Assembly (NCBI GenBank): GCA_028023455.1
Contig: JAQFVV010000014.1
Span: forward strand, 2,295,336 to 2,359,335
Reading direction: 5' to 3'
Length of the DNA: 64,000 bases
DNA from: Epiperipatus broadwayi
Lineage: Eukaryota > Onychophora > Udeonychophora > Euonychophora > Peripatidae
Shown: in pieces, positions 23,950-35,753 of the stretch
How the letters are laid out: every line of letters starts with the position of its first letter
Position numbering within the stretch: the first letter of the stretch is position 1
Program-made: the position numbers and the translations under genes
The notes under the pieces: generated by a model
Told to the model about the DNA's origin: nothing
Databases searched by the model: none
Seen by the model: only the letters and a program-made list of their open reading frames with translations

Positions 23950-26900
23950 TAATCCAATATTTCAAAAGATATTATTTTTCTCTCTGCATCAGATGTTGCT
24001 GATCTGGCCAGAGACAGAACTAGCATGGAAATCAAACCTGTGATCTTTATATTTGTGGGCTCTTTTTTAATTCTAGTTGGTTAGAATGTCAACTCAAATA
24101 TAGTATTAATGAATTTAGATATCATTGGTTCAATCCCCAAACTACCAAATACCTCGAGTAATACCACTGGAAATAGTATATTATATATTAACTTTGGTGT
24201 TATCAACAGTTGAAAAGTTAAATAAAGTTTTAATTTCTCCTAAAACCAATTAACAATTAAAATTAAATGATAGAAATACTCTAACATATAATTACATATA
24301 AAATGTTATTGTTAAAAACTTTTAGGCAAACAAACTATTGTAATGATTTATTGATTCATTTATATAGTGCTTAAAATTAATATTATTAATATATGCGTAT
24401 TGTATAAGTTATATTATATTGAAGCTGGAAATCTGCCCTGCAGATTTGCGCTTCACCTAGTGCCAATTGTATAGTCACTAGAACTGATTTGAACCCGAAT
24501 TATATATATTTAATAGGCAATAGTATATATAGAGAGAAATGTATGGATACACAAACATTTAGTTCATTTGCCCATTCAACTTACACATGTGCATGTGCGT
24601 ATGAAAAGTAACATTTGAGTTATAAAATTTTATAATTTTATTTCAATAACTTTCTAAGCAATTTATATTATATATAAAACAATTTATATTATATATATTT
24701 TATAAATCTTATATCTTGCAAGTAGTAATTTATATAAAAATAGAATGGTCAATTAAGAGACAAACTGCGGTATTTTTGAAAAAATATTGCTGTTAATTTG
24801 GGTAAAATAAAATGTGTCATTTGAGAAACGATCTGCAGTAGTTTTGAAAGTTTATTGCTCCTAATTTATGTAGAAATAAAATTGTCATTTAGAAGACAAA
24901 CCGCGGTAGTTGGGAAATTTTATTGCTAGTAATTTGTGTAAGTTTAACTAATATTTAAGAGTGAGGCAATGCAATTAGTTTTATTTTAAAATTTCACGGA
25001 ACTTTGTATCATTCTTAAAATACACACAAGGTCATAGATGCCAGAGGTTCTTAATTATTTTATCTGGTCATTTATTGCTCTGATCTTTTTCATTCCTGCA
25101 GTGGCTGATTCTATAATGTGTACTTGTATAAATAGCTAAAATTTTATATTTTTTGGTTTGCTTTTTGTTTCATGCTCCAGTCAGAGATATACTTCACGCA
25201 AGTTTGCATTGTGCAGCAAAATCATGGAGGGGTAAAAGAACTTGTCCACCCCCTGCCTCTGGGAGGCTTATCTAGCTCACTGTGCCCAGTTAGAAACCTC
25301 TAAACCTAATATGCGAACTGTCCAGAAAATGTGTGCTTAAGACACTCTTCAATCTCTACCAATGCCTGTTTCAAACCCAAGATAGCCCATGATCATGATC
25401 CACTGATTACTTACATCGTCGCATCCACAAGCCCGAGGTAATATCTATCTTGCCGCCAATTATGAACTCTGCATTAATCAATTGTCCTAATTCTAAACAA
25501 TATTGTACATTGTTCCTTCCTTACTTAATGTTAAAGTTATTATATAAATACTAATAATGTCTGCGATTTATTATATTTTGTTTTGAGTATACTGTATGCC
25601 TTTCCTTGTTTCCTAATTTTAAAACTGTCTCATAAATGCTAATAATGTCTGTGCAATTTATTATAATGCTATATCAATTTTCTGTTTTGGTGCAGTAATT
25701 TAGAATTAAATGATTTTTCTTATTTTATTATTCTAATTCATTTTGATATGCCAAGAAAGTATACAATCTGGTGAGTGAAAGTAACCCCCTCCCCCCCCCC
25801 AATAAATTTCTCCTGTTAAACTAAGGAGACGTAAATTTCCTTAAAATTTTTTGTTATAAACTCGCTCGGTTTGATACAAATTATTTTCAATAATGTTATT
25901 CTTTAAATGACCAGAAGGTCTTGATATTTACATTGAATTATTACACCTAACTATAAAAATTTAATCCTCTTCTCATTATTAAAAGTTGTTATCATTTTAA
26001 CTAAGTACGTCTCACCAGCAGTGAATTTAATATGTAATTTCTAATTTTATTTTAATAATTGTAATGTGAGAGGCTGTTATTTTGTAAGTAATCACAGTTA
26101 TCTGTGCAATGACTACTGGTAGAAATGTGGAGATATTTCTGAGGGGTGGGAGAGAGCAATTTATCCCTTTTAGTTTTTCTATTCACCTGCAATGCTCTTT
26201 ATTAGTTGTAATTGCATGTCGTTCACCATCCATTTGTTTTAATTTTTAAGTCAGACTATGCATTACAGCTTTTTTTAAGCTGAATAGTTTTGCTCCCATG
26301 CATCTGAATGATCTCCCAAGTATCGCACATTTTTCAAATCACATGACCCAAATTCTTATTCATATATATGTAATGACCAATACAACTTACTAATGTGGAT
26401 CTATAATATATTAGATGAAGATTGTGTTACAAGGTATTATTGGTTACCCAATGAGTTTATTTGATTCTTGGCATATTAACCACACCACAATATCTGCGCA
26501 ACCGCACGAATGACCTTTGTTCCAGATATGTAACAATTGCACTAACTAACTGTATGTAGTAACATTTTATGTATTTATATAAATTCTATGATTTATTGAC
26601 TCGTCTCTAAAGTGCATGATTGCAAATCAACCCACAATCAAAGTTGTAACTACCATTGCCCAGACATTCTATACAGCTATTTAAGTTATTACCATATTTA
26701 ATTGGTCAATAAATTTATATCATATTATTTTCTATATTCTCACATTTGTTATTCATTGCCCGAATCTTTCGTATGACTGTTTAGGTTAAGTTAAATTATT
26801 TCAAATTCAATGAAAGATTTTATTGGTATTATTAATTAATTCTCTTTATTTAAAGTTGCCTTGAACAATATTAAGTATCTGATTATTAATCTATTAAAGA

Positions 26901-28399
26901 ATAGCCTACCCCACTCTTTAAGTAGTATATTTTGTAATAATCTTTGGCTAATTATTTAAATATTATCGATTTCCAAGTTTCTTTGCACACCCTGTTCTCA
27001 TTGCTGGGCCTGGAGTAAATTCAAGCTTGCTAGTATCCTCAAAGCATTGTTCATATAGTCAGAGGCCCTGGAGCATGAGAAAATAGGTTAGCATTTAGTA
27101 CTATTCCAGACCTGTGTATCTCGCACATTGCTAGATTGCTATAGTTTGCATGAAATCTAGATCTTGTTGAATGAACACATGATTTTGACTGGTACAATAT
27201 ATAAATATTTATTAAATTATTGGGAGGGGGGTTTCTATAACAAAAGGCTGAAGACCATATATGCAGAGAAAGATTTTTAAATGAGGATTCAGAAAATCCT
27301 GATCACTATTTTAACTATTCATAGTATTAAAGACTGATTGTTAACATTTAAGTAACATCAATATTTTTTCTTCATGGCAGTAGTATTAGTATTTTTATCA
27401 AATTAATTTGTGTCTTTTTTTTTTTTGGGGGGGGGGAATTGTATAAGTTTAACATTTCATTCTTGAGCATTTCACATGGGTAGATTATATTGTGTTGTTG
27501 TTATCATTTTCTTAAATATTTGGAATTGGCAGTAATATCTTTACCTGCCTTCAGAGAATATGTTTTTGTTTTATAATTTTAGACACAAATTGATCTATTG
27601 TTCAAAATGAAATGACATTAAAATCTCAAATCTGCAGAATATGCAATATGAAACTTATATCATTGTTATGTATATATAATTATCATCAGCTATTGTCAAT
27701 ATATTGCAATATGAAAATCCAATTTGTCAATCCATGGCTTCACTTTTTATTTTAAAAAAAATTTTTTTATCCATCTATCACACATATGGCCTCTTTTTAC
27801 AATCGTTTTAACTTTCCAACTATTGCAATCTAGTCTTGTTTTGTTGTAAATGTATGTATTTATGTATGCGTAAAATAACTGTCACTTCACTTTGTTTCAA
27901 ATTTAAAATCAGTGCTGATGATTTCCTGATTAAAAATAACTTTAAAGTATGTTTTGGGATCATCTATTGTAAGATTTTGAAATGGATAATTTTATATTAC
28001 ATAAAATGAATCAGGTTGCTGCAAATCTTTAAATAAAACTTTCATGTAATGTCTTAATTTTTTTTATATAAATAATGATCAGTCAACATAGATCTGATGT
28101 AACTATGAGAGCTATTCTGAATGTCTGATGTGTTTGTGAATTGTTGTGATGATTCTATAATAATATCAACAATATATATTTTATACTTGTTTTATTTGTT
28201 AGATCAATTATAGAGGAAAGTTTATAAAAAACAAAATGATTCTTGACTTCTTTTTTTTGGCCAATCAATTATTTGAAATTTATTATGGCTGCTTGCAATA
28301 TTTGCATTTTAACAGAAATGTTGCAGGAATAAATTTAAATAGCAGTTAGAAAGTTCATTGTCTCCTAAACTATTATGCATTATTTAACTTTGTTCTGTT
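23950..28399. other. AT-rich spacer with a less AT-rich island
   Basis: No gene was recognised. A less AT-rich island at about 25190-25480 has a + strand stretch reading STPCLWEAYLAHCAQLETS, which I cannot assign to a family. A C-run of about 13 lies near 25790 and a G-run near 27427. A small hairpin (GAAGCTGGAAATCTGC with GCAGATTTGCGCTTC) lies at 24421-24454. Confidence 0.5.
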
Positions 28400-29135
28400 T
28401 TAAGAAATGTTGTAGGAGTTATCAGATGAAAGTAGAAAAGTAAGACTAAAGATAAATGTTAAAAAGACTAAAGTAATGTTTAATGGATTTTCTCAAAATA
28501 TGAAAATAAAGATTAATTATGATGAGTAAGAAGTTAACAGCTACAAATGCCTTGGTCAGATTATTAATACAGATGGAAACATAATGGATGAAATTAATCA
28601 TAGAATTAAACTTGGTTGGGGTGCTTTTGGTAGAAATAACTTGATACTAAAAGGAAATATGCCTATGTATTTGAAAAGGAAGATTTTTAATAAATGTGTT
28701 TTACCAGTTCTTACTTATAGATCTGAGATTTGGACACTTAATAGAAGAGCAATACAGAGACTTCAGACCACTCAAAGAAGTATGGAGAGATGCATGTTGG
28801 GTTGGGAGTAACAAGAAGAGATTGAAAATGCAATATATGGGTAAGAGAACAAAACAGATGTCACTGACCTCATTGAAAAAATTAAAAGACTGAAGTGGAG
28901 TTGGACTGGACATATTTCTAGAAGAGTGGATAATAGATAGACAATTGAAATCTTAAACTGGAGTCCAAGAGATTGTAAAAGATCTAGAAAGAGACCACAT
29001 GTGAGATAGATGGATGAAATAAAAAAATTGTGCAGGGGAGATGTGGAGAAGAGAAGCTAATGATCAGAGAAGATGGGTTGAACTTGGAGAGACCTTCATC
29101 CTGCAGTGGATTGATAATGATTGATGATGATATAA
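28400..29135 (+). mobile_element. RTE-type LINE fragment (C-terminal part and 3' end)
   Basis: This is a second, 5'-truncated RTE copy. The longest frame (28584-28811) reads EINHRIKLGWGAFGRNN, KRKIFNKCVLPVLTYRSEIW and QRSMERCMLG, the conserved region after the RT palm in RTE/BovB elements. Further C-terminal coding follows in other frames (TDVTDLIEKIKRLKW-like, then RWVELGETFI). It ends GATTGATGATGATATAATAA, the short-repeat tail usual for this clade. It matches 10250-11000 along its length. No catalytic YxDD is included, and frames are broken. Confidence 0.8.
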
Positions 29136-29376
29136 TAAGTAAGTAACACATGAGTATGTAGATAATAATTATGGCAATAAAAACTGCTAATCCAGGCTTT
29201 TGATACTGAGTAATAAATATTGTATTTATACTTAAAATTTTGTTGCTCTAATTATTATCTACATTCTAGTGTGCAAATTGCTTATTTATTACATATTCTT
29301 TATAATATTAATTTTTTTATATACATAATATAATATTTTTAATGAATGTTTAGTGGAGTAATTCATTTAATTTAAC

Positions 29377-29476
29377 TTAATTAGAAAGCACTTAACCTTT
29401 TGGATGCTTCAGTCTGTCAGTTTACTTCGACTCTTGGTCTGAGGCAATTGTTCTAGGTTAAGTGCTTTCTAATTAA
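29377..29476. repeat. Miniature inverted repeat, perfect 22-base arms
   Basis: The arms TTAATTAGAAAGCACTTAAC (from 29377) and its complement ending 29476 match over 22 bases around a loop of 56 bases. This is the size and shape of a small MITE or a foldback element. No coding is possible. Confidence 0.6.
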
Positions 29477-29575
29477 TGATTTAAATGGATTCTCCACACA
29501 TTCAAGATTTCCATATATATATATATATTGTATATATATGTATACTTATATAATATATATATATATATATATAAG

Positions 29576-30160
29576 TATTGAAGAGAGCCATAGCTCAAAA
29601 CTGGTCTCAGGATGGGGACAATCATAGATAAAGGCTTCAGGTACTTTCTCTTGTAGCATTTATCATAAAAAAAGTTTGTTTAGAGCTACTAGCAGGCTCT
29701 TTATATATTATATATTGATAATGCAAGCTATATAGGTCGTATGACATGTGACTGATTTTTGCTAATATAATTTCGCCATTAGGACTTTGGCTATATTTAA
29801 TTGCTAAGTCTACTTATATATGGGTTCACTGAATTTAGTTTAGGCCCATATAGTTTTTTTAGTTAAAGAGCTAAATTTGAAGAAATGTAGGTGTCTGAAG
29901 ATTTAGATCTTTTTTTAATATTGAGAATTGGATAAATGCTTGGTTTGAATTAGTATTTTGAATCTAATGTTCTAGCTCCTCACTGAAAAGAGCCATAGCT
30001 CAAAACCAGTCTGGGGATGGGAACAATCATAGATAAAGGCTTTAGATACTTTTTCTTGTGGCATTTATCATAAAAAAAAGCTTGTTTAGAGCTATGAGCA
30101 GGCTCTTTATACATTACATATTGGTAATGCAAGCTATATAGGTCATGTGACATGACTGAT
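29576..30160. repeat. Two direct copies of a ~185-base repeat
   Basis: Copy one (about 29576-29765) and copy two (about 29985-30160) both read GAGCCATAGCTCAAAAC, then GATGGG, CAATCATAGATAAAGGCTT and AGCAGGCTCTTTATA in the same order. They have roughly 90 percent identity by eye. They are separated by about 220 bases that are not shared. The family is unknown. It lies immediately left of the hammerhead-bearing foldback element. Confidence 0.65.
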
Positions 30161-30216
30161 TTTTACTAACATATATAAGTACATGTATATTTTCTTTAAT
30201 AAACTTAATATAACTA

Positions 30217-30622
30217 TAAGGGATTTGAACTCAGACTTTCAAGCTCTGTACAGCTATCCCATCTAATACAACTCATACACATGACCATATACATGTGAAA
30301 AAGATAAATGATTTCCAATATATGTATTTTGTGCTGAACTCGGATTTTCAATGATATGGATTGCTGAAGAGTTAAAGATTGGAGAAGATTAAAGCTTGTT
30401 CATTAACGTTTGAAGATTTACTATCTTAATATAAACTGAGCACTGATTGTATATATGTGTGTGAGATAGTGATCTGGACCAATTGTTGAGTGCTGGTTCA
30501 GCATGAAATAAGTATATTGGACATCATTTATCTTTTACACATGTATGTGGTCATGGGTGTCAGTTGTATAAAATGGATTTGATACTTGTGGAGGGCTTGA
30601 AAATCTGAATTCAAATCCCTTA
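30217..30622 (+). mobile_element. Foldback element carrying a hammerhead motif, copy 1
   Basis: The element begins AAGGGATTTGAACTCAGA and ends TCTGAATTCAAATCCCTT, flanked on both sides by TA-rich DNA. The inverted arms extend inwards for about 130 to 150 bases, through CACATGACCATATACATG on the left and its complement near 30535-30555. The centre holds a unique stretch and a hammerhead-like motif at 30471-30525. A second copy lies at 35384-35697. No protein is encoded. The ends contain TTCAAATCC, like a tRNA B box, which may be coincidental. It could be a MITE, or a non-autonomous retroelement related to Penelope-like elements or retrozymes, which are known carriers of hammerheads. Confidence 0.7.
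30471..30525 (+). ncRNA. Hammerhead ribozyme-like motif, copy 1 (core mutated)
   Basis: On the + strand the order is GGACCAA, then TTGTTGA (30483-30489, where CTGATGA is expected). Stem II is GTGCTG-GTT-CAGCAT (30490-30504), then GAAA (30505-30508), a short T-AAGT-A stem III, and ATA ending at 30516 followed by TTGG. TTGG (30517-30520) pairs with CCAA (30479-30482) as stem I, and GAT/ATC can pair further out across an internal loop. This is the layout of a minimal type I hammerhead, with cleavage expected after A30516. Two core bases differ from consensus, so this copy is probably inactive. Confidence 0.55.
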
Positions 30623-32689
30623 TATATATATATATATATTAACACTTACCAAAAGGATGAAAGTATCTTTTCAATGGCATAAAAATATCACTCTTCCTTA
30701 TTAAGCATCTAAATATTTCCACAACTAACACTAATAATTAATAAACTATAATAAAAGATCTATAACTATTTACTTTAATGTGAATTAATTAATAAGATCA
30801 TAATATGATTTTCATAAATATCTGTTTTCAATAATTACTATTCTGATATACAATTAAATAATTATAATAATAATCTTATAATAAGGAGATCTCGGGATTA
30901 TCACTACTTTTTAATTAAGCATGTAGTCAACCTACTAGATGCAAAGAGAGATTTTACTCACATCTATAAGTCATGCATTAATCAATAAAACTTTTAATTA
31001 TCATAATTATAAATAAAACTATCTTACCATTTTATATGTTATGATCTATAATACCTTAAGAACAAATAAACAATTTTAATTTAAATAAAATAATAATATA
31101 TAATCTCATCAATAAAATAATTAATAGTCTGATTATCCAAAAAATAACATACTTTACTGCATTTAGAATACATTTTTTGTTTATAACTCATGTGATCATA
31201 GTAATTTGGTACAGATCATATATTTTTTAAAATGTTACTCTTAAATAATAATTATACATTATCTTATTATTAGGTTAATTCTTATTCAAGATTTAAATTT
31301 TATAATTTAATTAATTTGTATTGTACCATTAGCAATAGGTGAAGATAGTGTAGTGATGATGATTCAAAATAAGGAAACATGACTATATATACTTAATCAA
31401 ATTTATAAACATTCAATACTATTTATAAACATTATAAATTATTATGTTTGAACTAATATATCATTTGACAAACAACAATATAATAATATAACATAATAAA
31501 ATTATTTACACATGAGAAGATCTCTATCTTCCTTCATAATTGTTGTTAATAATTATTAATTAAATACCATTTTTTAGTAATATCATGTTTTCTCGTTATA
31601 GCACATCTTTATTTTCTTTATACAATATAAGTGACTATACTTACTTTGCTATAGCATTTTATTGTTGATCAATGAAATTTTGTTATTATCTACAAACATT
31701 ATTATTAGAACTTCTTTTTAACAAATATAATTTGTAATCTTTTGACAACTTTAAATCTATAAAAAAATATATATGTACGTATTTTCTTTAAAACAAAACA
31801 ATATTACTTTGATGTTCTTAAATATTAATATTCATTTTTATATTTTATGACATTTATTCTTTTTGATCTCTATTACTTTATATCGATAAAATTTTAGTCA
31901 ACAATTATTGAATTATTTATTTTTAAAATAACACTCAATTTTTAATAACAGCTTTATTATTTAACTCTATTTAGAAATTAAAATGTTATATAATACCTCT
32001 CAAATCCTTAAAACTTATCATCTCTTAAGATATACTTAATTTTAAATTTCACTATATTTTTATGAGTACTAATATAACACATTTTGGAACATCATTAAAG
32101 CAAGAAATTCCCGCATTTAGTATATCTACCATAAACTTATACAATAACTATCTATGCTTCTGGTTTAAATATTCAAATTTCACTGCTTTAATTCTTAACT
32201 TATACTTTTTTCTATAACACACTAACCATAAACCAAATAGCACAACAAGGCAGTATCAAATATAAATATACTATAATTATATCAGATTAAATATGAGATC
32301 AAAACCTATATATCACAATATATACTTTAACATTATATTTTTTATACATATATTTTTGTTTTCTTTAAATTAATATGTGTTCTTACTTTTATACTTACAT
32401 TGATCTGTATCATTATTTATCCCCATTTATTATAAACTACTAATAACACTAAACAAAATAAAATTTAAACAATTAAATACCTAAATAGATAAATAAAACA
32501 TGTTATTAATCTTTAAACATTTAATCTCCCAATACCTTTATCATATTTATCTGAAATATAGGGATTTAAAATTATCCAAACACCAATAATAAAAGTTTTA
32601 GAATTATTTTTTTTTAAAATAGAACACAAGTTTACAACATTTTATCTTTGGGAGTTTGGTTTTTATGGAAATTAAAATTCTTTCAAATA
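30623..32689. other. Very AT-rich spacer
   Basis: This starts with a (TA)n run next to the foldback element. There are no genes or RNA structures that I can support. The composition is extreme AT with few G residues on the + strand. Confidence 0.55.
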
Positions 32690-32697
32690 TTTTAAAC

Positions 32698-33256
32698 CAG
32701 TGGTCTTCAACATTTTCATATCTGCGGACCAGTAAAAATAAGGATAAGGTTTTGTGGACTGGCAAAAATAAGGATAAGGTTTCACGGACCGTCACAAGTC
32801 TATAGATAAATTTTCTTAAAGATGTAAACTGCTTAGCCTTAGGTTAGCATAATTGTTATAACTGATCAAAACAACAATCTTAAATATACAAGATGAAGTT
32901 ATATATATATATATATATGGAATTTGTATAATAAAAAACTTTTTTTTTTTAATTTTGAATTTTTTTAGAAAAGTAATAAAAAATTTAATTTAACCCTCTC
33001 ACCCCATAAACATCTGTGATAACTAGAAAAACAAATTAATTTATGGATGATTGATTAGATTTTGTTTTCATTCTGTTTCTTTTTTTTTAATTGGGTAAAA
33101 ATGAGATGAAAAAATAAATAAAAATTGTTTATATTAATTAAAAGTTTAAACTCTTATTATTTTGTTATTACAAGCTTTCCTGTCAGTTTAGTGTGGACCA
33201 GCAGAAAACTTCTGCAGCCCAGTGCCGGTCCACAGACCAAGAGTTGAAGACCACTG
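32698..33256. mobile_element. Non-autonomous hAT element (MITE-like) with perfect 8-bp duplication
   Basis: The left end is CAGTGGTCTTCAAC and the right end is GTTGAAGACCACTG, exact inverted complements. TTTTAAAC flanks both sides (32690-32697 and 33257-33264). Eight-base duplications and CAG...CTG ends define hAT elements. Subterminal GCGGACCAG and GGTCCACAG phrases recur at both ends. The 559-base element has no transposase; the minus-strand frame 32604-32795 is a chance reading across its left end. Confidence 0.9.
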
Positions 33257-33264
33257 TTTTAAAC

Positions 33265-34769
33265 AACTTATAGTTGGCTGCCCCCTTCACTAATATACAA
33301 TTTTCCTTGTAAAATAATTTCCTGCCAAAATTCCAATGCAAAAAGTTATTCTCCAATTTCACATTCTTCCTTTCATCTTACAATAAAACTTCCTTCTGAT
33401 TTTATTAAACATATATTTTATTGTAGTCTTACTTTTTTATTATAACATTAATTTTTCATAACTTCATAAATCATATTCTACAATTTACATTATCCCATTG
33501 GTATCCCTTTCAAATATTATCTTTTTATACAAACTTCCATTTGCTATGCAGATTGATATTATCTTGGATATAAGTTATATACATTTTGAACAATAAGATA
33601 TTTATTACATAGATTTATTAAACCATTCCAATTGATTTTTAGATCTATTCAATATTATTCATCATCAGTGCTTATTTGATTTTCTTACTCTTATAATACT
33701 TTTCAATCTTAAGTCATTAACAAGCAATTTATTTATTTTTATAGTAAACATTTGAAGTCTTATCTTAAAAATGTAGATAAAATATTTGTTTAATTATTAT
33801 TTTTTGTTCATTGTGCATAAATACATCCTTCACTTTTATATCATTTATTCCTTACATAAAATGCAACTATAATGTCCATCTACACCCAACTGTCTTAATG
33901 AAATAATAAACTATATTCCAACAAATTTTATCTAATTAAAATTATTAATTAAATATATTTTTTGCTAACTTGTAATATTAACTCTAGCTTCTCTTCGGTA
34001 AATATTTTCATTAAAGTTACCTACTGAGTTACTGTTTGTTATCGTCAAGTTTCTGTGATTCAATTTAATGTGAATATTTTTCCTTCTGTTTGTCCATATA
34101 TTCAAAACCTATCCATTATAGTTTTTATTACTAACACAATGTAAATTTAAGAAAGCTTGCTTTGTTATCAATTTATTTCATATTGATATAATACTCACTG
34201 TTCTCGAATCTAATTCCTTTTTTATCCGACAACATGTTTGCATAGATTTAAACTTTTTCCTTCCATTTGTTGGTACTTTAAGTGATATAATGATTCCAAT
34301 TTTTTTTTTTTTTTTTTTTGTGGATTGAACATTGGTTACCGCCAACAGAGATTCTAAATTCCTTTACTTCATAATTTTCAAGAAAATTTACAAAATACTT
34401 GTAGGCTATTAATTAAATGTTCGTTATTTTACTTTTTAAACAAAAAAATAATTATTTAATAATTTAAAAACTAAATTTTATGGAAAGAACTAAAATATGC
34501 CCTTCCCTTCCTAATTTTTTCAATCAATTTTTTTAAAATATGTGCTCAAAATAAAAATAAAACATTTCAAATCACAATATCTTATTGGTTGATTCTCTAA
34601 ATCATTTTATAATGAATATTTAATTAGTTACAAACAGTTTAAATAATTTTTTTAAGCTGATATTATTCTTAGAAATATCTACTGACAAAATTAAAAAATA
34701 CCTTTAATAAACTTAATAGAAAAACAGTTAATCTAAAACTAATTTAAATTATCTTTTACAGAATGTCAA
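33265..34769. other. Very AT-rich spacer
   Basis: No gene was recognised. A T-run of about 20 bases lies at 34300-34319. Minus-strand reading shows short stretches of plausible coding broken by many stops, but no family can be named. Confidence 0.5.
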
Positions 34770-34848
34770 GCGTTGGTGGTCGAGTGGTAGCACAGCTGCC
34801 TTATAAGCAGTTGTCCCGGGTTAGCGGTTTCGCTTCCCGGCCGATGCT
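34770..34848 (+). tRNA. tRNA-like cloverleaf with enlarged T loop (tRNA pseudogene or SINE head)
   Basis: The acceptor stem GCGTTGG pairs with CCGATGC over 7 bases, including two G-U pairs. The A box TGGTCGAGTGG fits the Pol III consensus. The anticodon stem GCTGC/GCAGT closes the loop CTTATAA, giving anticodon TAT (Ile-like). The T stem CCGGG/CCCGG is perfect, but the T loop has 15 bases instead of 7, an apparent 8-base insertion within the B box. The D stem is imperfect. An A-run (about nine As) follows at 34866. A tRNA pseudogene or a tRNA-derived SINE is likelier than a working tRNA. Confidence 0.6.
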
Positions 34849-35383
34849 CGATGCTATGACACATGAAAAAAAAATCATAAATTGGCTTTATAAACCTTTT
34901 ATCAATAAAAATAATAAAAATCAATATTATCTTAGTTATTTTTAAAATTAAATCACGATTTAACCAAAAATAGCTACTTTTTTATTATGTCATATGCACA
35001 CAAACATGATGACATATATCTACAGCACATATTTTTATTTATAGATTTATTACTTAAAATAAACAAATATATATATTTTTATTTATAGATATTATATTTA
35101 ACTCTCACTACATTTTAAATGTTATTAAAAAAAATTACTATTAACAAATAATATTAAGTTATATTTTATTATTTTTATTTCTTATGCGCTTTTAAAATAA
35201 GTACTTTAACTAAGACAAAGAATTTATACCAATCCAATTTAAATGACCAAGGTATTCCTTATCTTTCCTAGTTTTGCAGCCAAATATAATTATTTATAAA
35301 ATTTAAAATTATTCACTTAAAATTCGCTTTTAATATAAAAAGGCCACAATATATATATAATATTCAAATCTATATTTTAAATA
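34849..35383. other. AT-rich spacer
   Basis: There is nothing beyond AT-rich sequence, apart from the possible SINE body or A-rich tail in the first 50 bases after the tRNA-like unit. Confidence 0.5.
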
Positions 35384-35697
35384 CAACTATCCACACTATC
35401 TCATACAACTGATACACATGACCACACACATGTAGAAAAGATAAATAATCACCAGTTGAAAAGTTGGAGTGGATTGAAGCCTGTCCATTAAAGTATGAAG
35501 ATTTGCTATATAAACTGAGCACTGCTTATATATATATATATGGGGGGGATGATAATCTGGACCAACTGATGAGTGCTGGTTCAGCACGAAATACCTGATT
35601 ATTTATCTTTTCTGCATGTGTGTGGTCATGGTATCAATTGTATGAGATAATGTGGATAGTTGAAGGGTGCTTGAAAATCTGAGTTCAAATCCCCTAT
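35384..35697 (+). mobile_element. Foldback element carrying a hammerhead motif, copy 2
   Basis: This is the same family as 30217-30622. It shares ACACATGACCA, AGATAAAT, TATAAACTGAGCACTG, ATCTGGACCAA, GAGTGCTGGTTCAGCA and the right end TCTGAGTTCAAATCCCC. The outer ~30 bases of the left arm are missing or diverged, so the left end is truncated. The inverted arms remain visible at about 35384-35450 and 35590-35660. The centre holds a hammerhead core at 35554-35596. Confidence 0.65.
35554..35596 (+). ncRNA. Hammerhead ribozyme core, copy 2 (intact core, 3' strand lost)
   Basis: CTGATGA (35566-35572) is followed by a perfect six-pair stem II, GTGCTG-GTT-CAGCAC (35573-35587), and GAAA (35588-35591), exactly the conserved hammerhead core. 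The 5' strand of stem I (CTGGACCAA, 35557-35565) is present. Compared with copy 1, about 8 bases after GAAATA are missing or changed. The cleavage triplet and the TTGG strand that would close stem I are therefore not found nearby. The core by itself is very unlikely by chance; the copy as it stands is probably unable to cleave. Confidence 0.6.
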
Positions 35698-35753
35698 ACT
35701 AACAATTAAGCTTCCAGGTTTATGAAGAGTGCCTGGTTTTCAAATATTTATAC

